DNA of 64,000 bases from Fibrobacter succinogenes. Its GTDB lineage: Bacteria > Fibrobacterota > Fibrobacteria > Fibrobacterales > Fibrobacteraceae. The DNA lies in contig CACWNW010000006.1 in assembly GCA_902762305.1 (NCBI GenBank), positions 1 to 64,000 on the forward strand. The letters run 5' to 3'. Both the position numbers and the translations under genes were made by a program. The notes under the pieces are model-generated. The model was not told the origin of the DNA and ran no database searches. It worked only from the letters and a program-made list of their open reading frames with translations. This document shows, in pieces, positions 33,506 through 42,047 of the stretch; position 1 is the stretch's first letter, and each line of letters opens with the position of its first letter.

Positions 33506-35467
33506 CTAGAAGAACACTTTGTTCCGCTTGTTGTCGAAGATGGAATTGTGCTGCAGGATTCTGTATTCCTGCAGCATTTCTTTTTCTTTGCCGTCGGCGT
33601 AGTTGTAGTTCAGGAACTTGTGATGTGCCGTGGAATAGAATCCCCAGGAATTCATAGCGGGGATTTGCCCTTGCATATCGCCCAGGAACTTGTTGTAGGC
33701 CGGGAACTCGATGCCTGCGACCTTGTACACATAGTTGCTCAGGTAGTTGAGGCTTGTCAGGGGGACGTCTATGGATTTTGATTCGTAGTTTGTCCACACG
33801 AAGAAGGGAACTTTGTACAACTTCTGGCGTTCCTTCAGGGTCGCGAATTCCTTGCCGTAGACTTCCTTGTAGAATCCTTTGTTCAGCCCCGGGAAGTGGT
33901 CGCCATAGAATACGATGACGACTTTCTCGTTAACTTGTTCGAAATAGTGCAGCAGGTATTTCAGGGCCTTGTCGGATTCGCGGATGAGGCCCGTGTAGAG
34001 TTCCGCATCGGGATATCCCGGGTAACGCTCCAGCGGAACTTGGAGTTTCTGGCTGTTTTCGTCGGGAAGGTACCCGCTATGGTTCTGCATGGTGACGCCG
34101 TAAAGGAACAGCGGCTTTTTCTTGTGCTCGAACTTGTCGATGATGTATTCGAACATCTCCTGGTCGCTCACGTAGTCGCGGAGCTTTTTCTTTTGCGGGT
34201 AGTCTTCGAGGAAGGTCGTGGTTTCGAAACCGAGAAGCGGCCAGATGGCATCCCTGGACCAGCCTTGCCTATGGAAGGGGTGCGTGGCGATGGTTTCGTA
34301 GCCGAGCCCTTTGAGGTGGGCCGCCATGGAGTAGGCGGGCGACTTGATGTACATCTGGTAGACGGAAATGCCGTGGTTGAAGAACGCCATGGAATTGCCC
34401 GTCAGGAATTCGTATTCGGAGTTGGCCGTGCCGCCGCCATAGACGGACGAAAGCGCGAGCCCCTTGACGGTGTTCTTGTGGAGTTTCTTGTAAAGGAGCG
34501 TATCGCCGAATTCCGGATTCAGGGTGCCGATGTCGGCGTAGGCTTCATCCATGATGACGATGATGGAGGGGAGCTCCGCGGCGGAATCTGTGGAAGCGGA
34601 GTCGGCGCGTGTAGAATCGGCGGAAGTTGTGCTGGCGGGAACTGTGCCGGCGGCAGAGTCGGTGGGATGTGCGGCGTAGCGCTCGGCGATTTTTTTCGTA
34701 ATCTCGTAGGAGTATCCTTCCGGCGTCTGCTTGAGGGTGGTGACAATCTGCGCGAAGAAGTTGACCAGGAACCCGTTGTGGGTCGAGCCCATTTTTTCCC
34801 AGCTCATCACGTAGACGGAGGGGAGCCGCGCGATGGAAATGCCTGCTGCCGCGATGCACAGGATTGCCGAAACGATGCGCACGAGTTTCTTCTTGTTGAT
34901 TTGCGCGGGCTTGAGGCAGAAGCCCATGTGCAAGATGATCAGGTACGAGAAAAGCCCGCAGGTGGGGTTGAATGTCCAGCCGAAATCGTAGTTGCTGGCG
35001 ACGTTCTTCGCGATTCCGATGGCCAGGAAGTCCATGGGGGTGAGCTCGTTCCCGCGGAAGCTGAATATGTAGTAGTTCGCGAGGGAAAGGAGTAAAAACG
35101 GGATGACGCCTATGGCAAAGGAAAGCCTCGGTTTCAGCGTGATGGCAAGCAGGAGCAGCGGGAAAGTCGCGAGCATCAGGAGTTCTGCGACAAAGTTCCT
35201 CCAGTGCGCAATGATGACGAGCCCGATATGCGTATCGGCGAAGCACTGCGAGACCTGGGTAGAAAGGAAGCAGGCGATGAAAAACCAGATGAAAGTGTAG
35301 ACGGTGTTTTTTCGCGGGGTGGTATCGATTTCCTTGAGGCCGATGAGGGCAAAGGCGATGCCGAAGGGGATGGCCGCCTCGATATAGCCCATCGCCGTGA
35401 AGGTCGTGAACGCGGCGATGCCCAGGAGGATTCCGATGGTGCGGTGTGAAAGGACGGCCCGGAGCAA
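33506..35467 (-). CDS. LtaS/OpgB-type membrane sulfatase (phosphoglycerol transferase-like)
   Basis: A 653-residue protein with about five to six membrane segments (1-225), a Thr/Ser/Ala/Asp linker (about 265-295), and an alkaline phosphatase/sulfatase domain. Metal and catalytic features: I-V-I-M-D-E-A-Y-A-D near 302 (in place of the E-S-F of LtaS), the nucleophile Thr in G-G-G-T-A-N-S-E-Y near 348, and Y-G-D-H-F near 542. In Gram-negatives such enzymes add phosphoglycerol or phosphoethanolamine to glycans or lipids. Start is TTG after GGGATGAAG, two bases past the upstream stop, so the two genes are likely cotranscribed. Confidence 0.83.
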   Translation of the reverse strand: MLRAVLSHRTIGILLGIAAFTTFTAMGYIEAAIPFGIAFALIGLKEIDTTPRKNTVYTFIWFFIACFLSTQVSQCFADTHIGLVIIAHWRNFVAELLMLATFPLLLLAITLKPRLSFAIGVIPFLLLSLANYYIFSFRGNELTPMDFLAIGIAKNVASNYDFGWTFNPTCGLFSYLIILHMGFCLKPAQINKKKLVRIVSAILCIAAAGISIARLPSVYVMSWEKMGSTHNGFLVNFFAQIVTTLKQTPEGYSYEITKKIAERYAAHPTDSAAGTVPASTTSADSTRADSASTDSAAELPSIIVIMDEAYADIGTLNPEFGDTLLYKKLHKNTVKGLALSSVYGGGTANSEYEFLTGNSMAFFNHGISVYQMYIKSPAYSMAAHLKGLGYETIATHPFHRQGWSRDAIWPLLGFETTTFLEDYPQKKKLRDYVSDQEMFEYIIDKFEHKKKPLFLYGVTMQNHSGYLPDENSQKLQVPLERYPGYPDAELYTGLIRESDKALKYLLHYFEQVNEKVVIVFYGDHFPGLNKGFYKEVYGKEFATLKERQKLYKVPFFVWTNYESKSIDVPLTSLNYLSNYVYKVAGIEFPAYNKFLGDMQGQIPAMNSWGFYSTAHHKFLNYNYADGKEKEMLQEYRILQHNSIFDNKRNKVFF

Positions 35468-35468
35468 T

Positions 35469-36401
35469 TTACTTCATCCCGTTGGCCCTGTAGTACTGGA
35501 CGTCCTTCAGGACTTCGCGTACCCAGCTGCTCTTGAGCGGGCTCTTGCGCCACTCGCTGTGCATGGTCTGCATGTCGTGTATGGGGTAGAATGCGGCGAC
35601 TGCGTCTTCCGTGTTCTGCGCGGTATCGAGCGCCATGCGGAGCCTCCGCGCCCCGATGAACATCTGCTCCAGGCCTTCGCCCGTATCGAGCGCGAGCAGG
35701 CCCCTTTCGCGTTTGCTGCCTTCGTAGTTGAAGTCGAAGTCGGAGATGTGCCGCGTGATCGACATGAGGAGGGCGGCGTCGGTGCTTTCGCGGATTCCCG
35801 CCTCGGTGGCGGGCAGTGCGCACAGTTGCTCGTTGCGCCAGGCTTCTCCCTTGTAGGTGACGACGAGCGTGTGTGTCTCGCCCTGGCTTTCCATGTCGAA
35901 GGTGTAGCGGGGCCCGAGCTTCTTCTTTGCGCCCTTGATGATATTTATGGTGCGGTTCTTGAACTGCTTGTAACCGTCGAACGATAGCCGGAGCGTGTCG
36001 TCGAGCTGCACGAGCCTCGCGGTAGTGGGCTTCTTGACGATATCGCGGTAGACTCCCACGAGCGCAGGGAGCATGTAGGCGAGTTCAGGCCGCGGCTCGT
36101 CCAGTTCGCATGCCGGGTCGATGGTTATGGCGCCCTGTTTGGCAAGCCCCTCGACGAGCGTGCGCGAGTAGTCGCGGAATATGATTCCCGGCTCGATTTG
36201 CTCCGGCTGGACTTTCGGCTGAAAAAAGAACACGATGGCGATAATCGCGATAACGACCGGCGGGAGCACTAGCGCTATGCGGACTTTGGTGCTGCGCCAG
36301 AGCGTCTTGGACATCATGCGGCCCTTCTTTGTCCTGATGCCCAGGGCAAGGATGCAGGCTGCTATGCAGAGCCAGAACGTTGTAAGAATCGTGAGGACCA
36401 C
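35469..36401 (-). CDS. Two-helix membrane protein, partner of the sulfatase gene
   Basis: A 310-residue protein with two N-terminal membrane helices (about 3-22 and 42-62), then a soluble, probably periplasmic, domain with conserved-looking D-Y-S-R-T-L-V-E near 82 and W-R-K-S-P-L-K-S-S-W-V-R near the C terminus. Family not recognised. The start is GTG 36401; TATATT lies six bases before it. It directly precedes the sulfatase gene, so a joint envelope role is plausible but unproven. Confidence 0.65.
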   Translation of the reverse strand: MVLTILTTFWLCIAACILALGIRTKKGRMMSKTLWRSTKVRIALVLPPVVIAIIAIVFFFQPKVQPEQIEPGIIFRDYSRTLVEGLAKQGAITIDPACELDEPRPELAYMLPALVGVYRDIVKKPTTARLVQLDDTLRLSFDGYKQFKNRTINIIKGAKKKLGPRYTFDMESQGETHTLVVTYKGEAWRNEQLCALPATEAGIRESTDAALLMSITRHISDFDFNYEGSKRERGLLALDTGEGLEQMFIGARRLRMALDTAQNTEDAVAAFYPIHDMQTMHSEWRKSPLKSSWVREVLKDVQYYRANGMK

Positions 36402-36407
36402 AGGAGC

Positions 36408-36424
36408 AATATAAATTCTATTTT
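36408..36424. promoter_or_regulatory. Back-to-back -10 boxes of two divergent genes
   Basis: On the minus strand TATATT (36413-36408) is six bases before GTG 36401. On the plus strand TATTTT (36419-36424) is seven bases before ATG 36432. Only five bases separate the two boxes, so both polymerases cannot bind at once, and each -35 must lie in the coding sequence of the other gene. Confidence 0.5.
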
Positions 36425-36431
36425 ATGGGGC

Positions 36432-36815
36432 ATGATGGATTCCCTTAAGAATGTAGTTGTAATTGGCGATCGTATCTTGATAAAGCCCCTCGAGGCCTCG
36501 AACCGCACGGGTAGCGGGCTGTACCTGCCTCCGAGCGTCAAGGACCACGATGCCGTGCATACGGGCCTCGTGATGCGTGTGGGCCCGGGGTATCCCATTC
36601 CGGTGGCGCGCGATCCGGATTCCATCTTTACGGGCGAAAACAACGAACAGGTGAATTACGTGCCCCTCCAGGTGCGCGAAGGCGACGAGGCGCTCTACCT
36701 GCAGGCGAGCGGTACCGAAATCGAAATCAATGGTGAAAAATACGTGATTGTCGGGCAGAACGCTATCCTGCTCGTGCTCCGTAACGAGATTCCCGACAGT
36801 ATCGACGCTATCTAG
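36432..36815 (+). CDS. GroES-like co-chaperonin paralogue
   Basis: A 127-residue Cpn10-fold protein: V-I-G-D-R-I-L-I-K-P-L-E near 10, a mobile-loop region with R-T-G-S-G-L-Y-L-P-P near 25, then G-x-V-M-R-V-G-P-G near 46 and V-I-V-G-Q-N near the end. It has an insert of about 30 residues (52-82) relative to GroES (about 95). No groEL is adjacent, so this may be a second, specialised co-chaperonin. The stop is shared with the convergent gene in CTAG (36812-36815). Confidence 0.78.
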   Translation: MMDSLKNVVVIGDRILIKPLEASNRTGSGLYLPPSVKDHDAVHTGLVMRVGPGYPIPVARDPDSIFTGENNEQVNYVPLQVREGDEALYLQASGTEIEINGEKYVIVGQNAILLVLRNEIPDSIDAI

Positions 36816-38287
36816 GCCTGCGTCTTCTTGCCCGAGAGCATCTCGTGGGCTTCCTTGATTTTCCCGATGATGTTCGCGGTGGTATCGAAGATATCCTTAA
36901 TCTGGTTCAGGATTTCATTGAATAGCTGCTGGTTGCAGAACAGTTCGTCCTTGTTCTTCTTCAGGTCGCGGTAGATGTCGCGCAGGCGCGTCAGGTGGTT
37001 CGATTCCTTGCACATCACATCGTTGATTTCCTTGCGGATTTCTTCGGCTTCGACCTTTTTCTGGGCGATGACATTGGGGTCGTTCTCTATCAGGATGTAC
37101 GTCGGGAGTGTCGCGTAGTCTTCGAATTTTCCGGACTTGAACGTGGGGGCATTCGTCCTGATGGCGTTCGTGCGGAGGCCGACTCCCTTGATGGAGGAAT
37201 CAATGGCGACGCTGCAGCTTGTGGTATTGTGGAAGTTGCAGCGGATGCGGTTTTCAATCTGGCGTAATTCGTTGTACGGGTTGAAGTCTTCGTCCGTTTC
37301 GATATAGCGGAGCGGTACATAAATCGGGGTGGTTTCACCGGCTATATTTATTTTGTACGAAACGCAGGCTTCGCCCGCATATTCGCGCGTGTCGTAGCTG
37401 TTGTTGGTGGTGAACAGGATGCGCTTGATTCTGCGTAGCAGGTCGTCGGCGTCGTAGCGTTCGGCGAGGGTGTCGGGGATGTCCTTCAGCAGGATTTCGA
37501 CAGCGATTTTCTTGTAGCCTTCGATGAGTACGTTGTTCGAAACCGAGCGGCCCCATATCGCGGTGCCGAGGAACGAGGTGTCCAAGAGGCTCGTCTCGGT
37601 GCGCCCGTTGAAGAATGCCGCGGCTTTCGCGAGCTTGCTCAGCACGAGCCATTTTTTGATGGAGACGTAGATGTTGTTCTTGTCGCAGAGGTCCGCGAGC
37701 TTGCCAATCATGGTGAGGGAATCCTGCGAGAAGGCGACCTTCCGGAAATCCTCGTCCCACTTTTCGTATTCTTCCTTGGTGATGGTGAGCGTGGGGTCGA
37801 TGTTTGTCGCGGTCACGTCGTTTTGCGCGGTGAGCAGCTCGCACAGGCTCTCGGGAGAAATGCTGTCGGGCAGCGATACGGTCAGGGCGAGCTTGTCTAT
37901 GATGTCGCCGCGGGTGAGCGCTTCTTCGGGGCGCACATCGCCAGAAACGATAAGCGGGGTACGCCCGCGGTCCTGGAGGGCTATCTGCACCCAGTTCTTC
38001 ATGTTCTCGTTGCTCGGGTCGTAGCTCAGGAACACGACGATGTCGTAGTCGCTCAGCTTTGTGGGGACTTCCTGCTGGCGTCGGCCGATCTTGAGTGATT
38101 TCGCGTTCTTGAATGCAGCGATTAGCCTGTCGAGGACGATGGCCTTGCCCGATCCGGAGCGGCCATAGATGTAGAACGGCTCGCCAATGATCATCGTGAG
38201 GAAAGAAAGTTGGATGCAGTATTCGCGTTCCGGGATGCCGGCCGCGAGTTCGTCCATCAGTTTGGCGATGCGCTCTCTTAAAGTCAT
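36812..38287 (-). CDS. RavA-like MoxR ATPase with degenerate nucleotide-binding motifs
   Basis: A 491-residue protein resembling RavA/MoxR AAA+ proteins: R-E-R-I-A-K-L-M-D-E-L-A-A-G near the start, then G-E-P-F-Y-I-Y-G-R-S-G-S-G-K-A near 45. The P-loop has G-K-A instead of G-K-[ST]. The Walker B region reads Y-D-I-V-V-F-L-S-Y-D-P, without the D-E pair. The later order (L-T-R-G-D-I-I-D-K-L near 125; Ser/Lys-rich middle; coiled end) follows RavA. It may bind but not hydrolyse ATP. AGAAGGA precedes ATG 38287. No VWA partner gene is adjacent. Confidence 0.68.
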   Translation of the reverse strand: MTLRERIAKLMDELAAGIPEREYCIQLSFLTMIIGEPFYIYGRSGSGKAIVLDRLIAAFKNAKSLKIGRRQQEVPTKLSDYDIVVFLSYDPSNENMKNWVQIALQDRGRTPLIVSGDVRPEEALTRGDIIDKLALTVSLPDSISPESLCELLTAQNDVTATNIDPTLTITKEEYEKWDEDFRKVAFSQDSLTMIGKLADLCDKNNIYVSIKKWLVLSKLAKAAAFFNGRTETSLLDTSFLGTAIWGRSVSNNVLIEGYKKIAVEILLKDIPDTLAERYDADDLLRRIKRILFTTNNSYDTREYAGEACVSYKINIAGETTPIYVPLRYIETDEDFNPYNELRQIENRIRCNFHNTTSCSVAIDSSIKGVGLRTNAIRTNAPTFKSGKFEDYATLPTYILIENDPNVIAQKKVEAEEIRKEINDVMCKESNHLTRLRDIYRDLKKNKDELFCNQQLFNEILNQIKDIFDTTANIIGKIKEAHEMLSGKKTQA

Positions 38288-38427
38288 TTTACGTCCTTCT
38301 TCTCTAGATAACACTTAGATAACAAAAATATAATATTGTTTATCTCCAAATAGTTACAAAAATCGGAATTTTTTGTTCCAGTTTGTTCTAAAGCACAAAA
38401 TTGGCCCTCTAGTGAGGTGTGCCTGGA

Positions 38428-39402
38428 CTAGGAGAGCGCGCGTGCGACGGATTCCGTCGCAGCTCCGGAGACCGTTACGAGCTGGACTGCCACGTATATG
38501 CCGGGATTTTCCCGCATGTCGCGGGGGAGGCGTGCGGCGTCTTTTTCTGTGATAATGACGGGGACTTTTCGGGCTAGGACTTTTTTGATAGTTTGTTCAA
38601 AATTGCGGTCGTGGTCGGGCCGGCGGATGGTGCTTCCCGGGTGGCACCCGAAGGCCTCGAGGTCGCGAGTGAAGCGCTCCGCATCGCCGATGCCGCAGAT
38701 GGCGACCGCTGTGCAGTTTGCCTTTGCGGGGGAACTTGCGGAGGGTTCTACAGGGGCGCCTTCGCAGTTGGCGATGCGCTCGATTTCGAAGCGGATGTCT
38801 GTGCCGCATGCGAGGGCGAGTGCGGGCTTTTCGTGGTCGGCGGGCAGGCTCCTGCATCTGCCTGCGGGCAGCAGGTCGTTTAGGCCGGCGGGAGGTTCGC
38901 CCCAGTCGAGCCGGATAGTCGTAGCGCCCGCGAGCCGCGTGTCTTCGAACCCGTCGTCGCAAATGATGTAGTCGAATTCACTGTCGAGTTCGTGTGCCGT
39001 CTTGTAGCGGTTGCCCGTAGTATATACGCATACCTGCGGCGTGCCCGCGAATTTCTGGCGCAGCATTTGCGCTTCGTCTTTCGCCTTGCTGTGGCACAGG
39101 ATGGCGATTCTCGGTCTGCGTGTTTGGCTTGCTTCGGCGCCGCCCCTGCCTTCGGGATTTTCATGGCCGGAAAGTTCTGGAACGGACTGCGCGGGAGAGT
39201 GTTGCGCGAGAATGAACTGCGTGAGCCATGCGACAAACGGGGTCTTGCCCGCACCGCCCGCGAGGTAGCTTCCGACTACGACGAGCTGCGCGTGTGCCAG
39301 CGGTTTGCCCGGTCGCAAGCATAAGCGGTGGTGCAGTTTATATGCAACATGGTAACAGCGCGCAACAATGCGTAACAATGGACGGATCATAACCCGAAAC
39401 AT
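38428..39402 (-). CDS. lpxK: Tetraacyldisaccharide 4'-kinase
   Basis: LpxK phosphorylates the lipid A precursor at the 4' position on the inner membrane. The 324-residue protein has an N-terminal amphipathic or membrane helix, a P-loop variant V-G-S-Y-L-A-G-G-A-G-K-T-P near 42, the catalytic C-D-D-G-F-E-D near 150 (E-D replaces the usual Q-H), and L-L-P-A-G-R near 178. The match is good in order and spacing. It follows aroC by 65 bases, perhaps in one unit. With the lpt genes it supports LPS synthesis. Confidence 0.87.
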   Translation of the reverse strand: MFRVMIRPLLRIVARCYHVAYKLHHRLCLRPGKPLAHAQLVVVGSYLAGGAGKTPFVAWLTQFILAQHSPAQSVPELSGHENPEGRGGAEASQTRRPRIAILCHSKAKDEAQMLRQKFAGTPQVCVYTTGNRYKTAHELDSEFDYIICDDGFEDTRLAGATTIRLDWGEPPAGLNDLLPAGRCRSLPADHEKPALALACGTDIRFEIERIANCEGAPVEPSASSPAKANCTAVAICGIGDAERFTRDLEAFGCHPGSTIRRPDHDRNFEQTIKKVLARKVPVIITEKDAARLPRDMRENPGIYVAVQLVTVSGAATESVARALS

Positions 39403-39467
39403 AGCTTTCGTTGCCCTTCGTCACACCGCAGCCTTGCGGAGCAAGGCGAGTGTGTCCACTGGTATGC

Positions 39468-40553
39468 CTATCCTAGGCAGTTGCGCTTTTGCTGCAGGTA
39501 GAGGTCTGCGAGCACGAGCGCCGCCATACTCTCGACAATTACGGGTGCGCGGACGGCGACGCAAGGGTCGTGGCGACCCTTGGCGGCGAGCTCGCCGTTT
39601 TCGCCATCCCTGCTGGCCGTCTTCTGCGACTGCGAAATCGTCGCCGTCGGCTTGAACGCGAGCCTGCATTCGATATCGGCGCCGTTGCTGATTCCGCCGA
39701 CGCTTCCGCCCGCGTTGTTTGTGCGGGTGCGGAACTTGCCGTCTTCAAAATAAATTTCGTCGTTGTGCTCGCTGCCGCGCATTCTCGCTGCAGCGAAGCC
39801 GCTCCCGATTTCAAAACCCTTGCATGCCGGGATGCTGAGCATCGCCTGTGCGAGCAGCGCGTCGAGCCTGTCGAATACGGGTTCGCCGAGTGCCGCGGGC
39901 ACGTTGCGGACAATGAGCTTCACCGTTCCGCCCACGCTGTCGCCGTTCTTCTTCGCGTCGAGAATTTCGGTTTCCATCTTGGCGCTTGCCGTAGCGTCGG
40001 GGCAGCGCACGGGGGAGGCCTCTACCGCTTCGTGCGTGAGCGAGCCCGCGTCGATTGCCGGGCAGTCCACCTGGCCGACGGAATCCACCCAGGCGATAAA
40101 CTCGGTGCCTGCCACCTGGGAAAGCAACTTCATGGCCACGGCTCCGGCGCATACGCGGCCGATGGTCTCGCGTGCGGAACTCCTTCCGCCACCACGGTAG
40201 TCCCGGAATCCATACTTCATGTCGTAGCACAGGTCGGCATGTCCCGGACGGTACCACTTCGCAATCTCGGCATAGTCTCCGCTATGCTGGTCCTCGTTGA
40301 AAACGGCGAACGAGATTGGCGTGCCCGTCGTCTTGCCTTCGAATACGCCGCTCAGGATGCGCACCTTGTCCTTTTCGTTGCGGGCGGTGGTCGTCTTGTT
40401 CTGGCCGGGGCGCCTTCTATCCAGCAGGACCTGGATGTCTTCTTCGCTGAGGGGGAGGCCTGCGGGGCAGCCGTCCAGAACCGCGCCTACGGCCGGTCCG
40501 TGGGATTCGCCCCAGGTGGTAACGGAAAAAATTTTGCCAAATGTGCTAGCCAT
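39468..40553 (-). CDS. aroC: Chorismate synthase
   Basis: Converts 5-enolpyruvylshikimate 3-phosphate to chorismate with reduced FMN. The 361-residue protein has the signatures G-E-S-H-G-P-A-V-G-A near 14, the R-R-P-G-Q motif near 46, Y-R-P-G-H-A-D near 104, the second signature with F-R-D-Y-R-G-G-G-R-S-S-A-R-E-T near 116, and H-D-P-C-V near 330. ATG 40553 is chosen over the longer frame to 40610 because it matches the family N terminus. TATATT lies seven bases upstream with no Shine-Dalgarno. Confidence 0.95.
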   Translation of the reverse strand: MASTFGKIFSVTTWGESHGPAVGAVLDGCPAGLPLSEEDIQVLLDRRRPGQNKTTTARNEKDKVRILSGVFEGKTTGTPISFAVFNEDQHSGDYAEIAKWYRPGHADLCYDMKYGFRDYRGGGRSSARETIGRVCAGAVAMKLLSQVAGTEFIAWVDSVGQVDCPAIDAGSLTHEAVEASPVRCPDATASAKMETEILDAKKNGDSVGGTVKLIVRNVPAALGEPVFDRLDALLAQAMLSIPACKGFEIGSGFAAARMRGSEHNDEIYFEDGKFRTRTNNAGGSVGGISNGADIECRLAFKPTATISQSQKTASRDGENGELAAKGRHDPCVAVRAPVIVESMAALVLADLYLQQKRNCLG

Positions 40554-40560
40554 GTCACAA

Positions 40561-40566
40561 AATATA
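40561..40566 (-). promoter_or_regulatory. -10 box seven bases before aroC ATG
   Basis: TATATT, then TTGTGAC, then ATG 40553. No purine-rich site between. -35 not clear. Confidence 0.5.
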
Positions 40567-40649
40567 GATAATGAACTAAAAATGCCGGCGAAAGCATGAC
40601 TATATGCCAAAAGTTTATTATCTTTTACATAGGTTTTAGGAGATTCCTA

Positions 40650-41231
40650 GTGTCTAAGTTTGCTAACATCGTTCTGTTGCTGATTCTTGCGCTTTCTGTG
40701 GAAGTGCTTGCTCAGCGCAATAACGAACTGGAGTTCGCTGGGATACCTTTTGGTTCCTCCCGCGAGACCGTCATCGAAGAGGTGATGAAGATGGGCTACG
40801 AGCCCTACGGACAGATGGGCAAAGGCGAACGTGTTGTGCTTCCCATGTTCAGGTTCGGAGAACTGCCGGTGCAGGTGTCTTTCATCTTCAACGCGAATGA
40901 CAAGTTTTACGCTTTCGAGATCCGTACCGGCAAGGTAGAGGATTCCCGCAAGTTCAAGGCCATCGAGGCTGCCGAATACATGTCCGAACAGTTTACGCTC
41001 AAGTACGGCAAGGCTGCGCAGGACCCTATGGTCAACGAGATGAATCTGGTTGAAGGCCGGAACAATTACCAGGAATGGTATGGCGTGAAGCTCTTGAACG
41101 CCTTCACTGCTGTCATCAAGAAGAGTGGCAAGTATTTCGTGCTCGGCTACGTGGAACACCGTACGCTCATGAAAGAAACCGCGGTCCAGAAAAAGGGCAA
41201 GGAAAAGGCTGCGCCTCAACCGGTATTCTAG
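40650..41231 (+). CDS. Secreted protein of unknown function
   Basis: A 193-residue protein from GTG 40650, with AGGAG eight bases upstream. The signal peptide (F-A-N-I-V-L-L-L-I-L-A-L-S-V-E-V-L-A-Q) precedes a domain with F-A-G-I-P-F-G-S-S-R-E-T-V near 30, a pattern seen in small periplasmic proteins that handle short repeated motifs. The tail is Lys-rich. An ATG at 40596 is in frame but would prevent signal recognition. No named family. Confidence 0.7.
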   Translation: MSKFANIVLLLILALSVEVLAQRNNELEFAGIPFGSSRETVIEEVMKMGYEPYGQMGKGERVVLPMFRFGELPVQVSFIFNANDKFYAFEIRTGKVEDSRKFKAIEAAEYMSEQFTLKYGKAAQDPMVNEMNLVEGRNNYQEWYGVKLLNAFTAVIKKSGKYFVLGYVEHRTLMKETAVQKKGKEKAAPQPVF

Positions 41232-41284
41232 GTCGGACCTCGCTCCTAAGTCTAAGATACATAATAAGTTAATGAAAAGTAAAG

Positions 41285-41304
41285 CCCCCGGCTGCAACCG
41301 AGGG
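41285..41304. terminator. Weak bidirectional hairpin between convergent genes
   Basis: CCCCCGG and CCGAGGG arms (one mismatch), loop CTGCAA. Flanked by TTTATT on the plus strand and CTTTACTTTT on the minus strand. Confidence 0.4.
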
Positions 41305-41377
41305 TTTATTACATATAAACTAACTTACGCTCGGTCCTGGCCTGCGGGGCTTAAGGCTTGTGGGACAAAGGCTCCGC

Positions 41378-42034
41378 TTAGCTCTTGAACTTGTCGAGCG
41401 CGTTGTTCGGGCCGATGAGGAACAGCACGTCGTCTTCCTGGAGAACGATGTCGGCGAGGTTACCGATCTTGGGGGTCGGTTCCTGCGGGTCGCGGATGGC
41501 GATGACCTGCACGCCGTACTTGTGGGTGATGTTCAGGTCCTTAAGCGTCTTCCCGAGGAACTCCTTGGGGCATACGACTTCCACGATGCTGAAGCCTTCC
41601 ATGAACGGCAGAAAGTCGAGCATGTTCGGGCGGTTCAGGCGTTCGGCAAGCGCGATGGCCGAGTCGCGTTCTGGGTGGAAGATGTCCGAGACGCCGAGCT
41701 TCTCGAGGATGCTCGAGTGAGCGGCGCTGCTGGACTTCGCGATGATGTGCTTCACGCCCAGTTCCTTCAAGTTCAGCACGGTGAGGAGGCTCGCCTCCAG
41801 GTTCTCGCCGATACAGACGATGACGGAGTCCGCCTTCTGGAGCGGGATGCTCGCGAGCTGCTTCTTGCGGGTAGAGTCGGCGACCATGGCCTGCGATACG
41901 GTGCTCGAGATGTCCTGCACCTTTTCGGGATGGTTATCCACCACGAGCACGTCGTGCCCGAGGCTCGTCAGGTGACGGGCGAGGAAGATGGCGGAGTTGC
42001 CGAGACCGATAATGATGTATTGCTTGGATGCCAT
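41378..42034 (-). CDS. ktrA: TrkA/KtrA-type RCK regulator of potassium uptake
   Basis: A 218-residue RCK protein: an N-terminal Rossmann domain with I-I-G-L-G-N-S near 8 and the acidic V-V-D-N near 32, then an RCK_C domain (about 140-215). It binds ATP/ADP or NAD(H) and gates KtrB/TrkH. The matching channel is the next gene upstream on the same strand. TACATT lies seven bases before the ATG. The gap to trkH carries heptamer repeats. Confidence 0.9.
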   Translation of the reverse strand: MASKQYIIIGLGNSAIFLARHLTSLGHDVLVVDNHPEKVQDISSTVSQAMVADSTRKKQLASIPLQKADSVIVCIGENLEASLLTVLNLKELGVKHIIAKSSSAAHSSILEKLGVSDIFHPERDSAIALAERLNRPNMLDFLPFMEGFSIVEVVCPKEFLGKTLKDLNITHKYGVQVIAIRDPQEPTPKIGNLADIVLQEDDVLFLIGPNNALDKFKS

Positions 42035-42041
42035 GCTTTTA

Positions 42042-42047
42042 AATGTA
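42042..42047 (-). promoter_or_regulatory. -10 box seven bases before ktrA ATG
   Basis: TACATT, then TAAAAGC, then ATG 42034. It abuts the heptamer array. Confidence 0.4.

Noticed and set aside
33493-33506. Terminator after metY
   Set aside because: The 5-bp GGCGC/GCGCC hairpin has no U-run on either strand.
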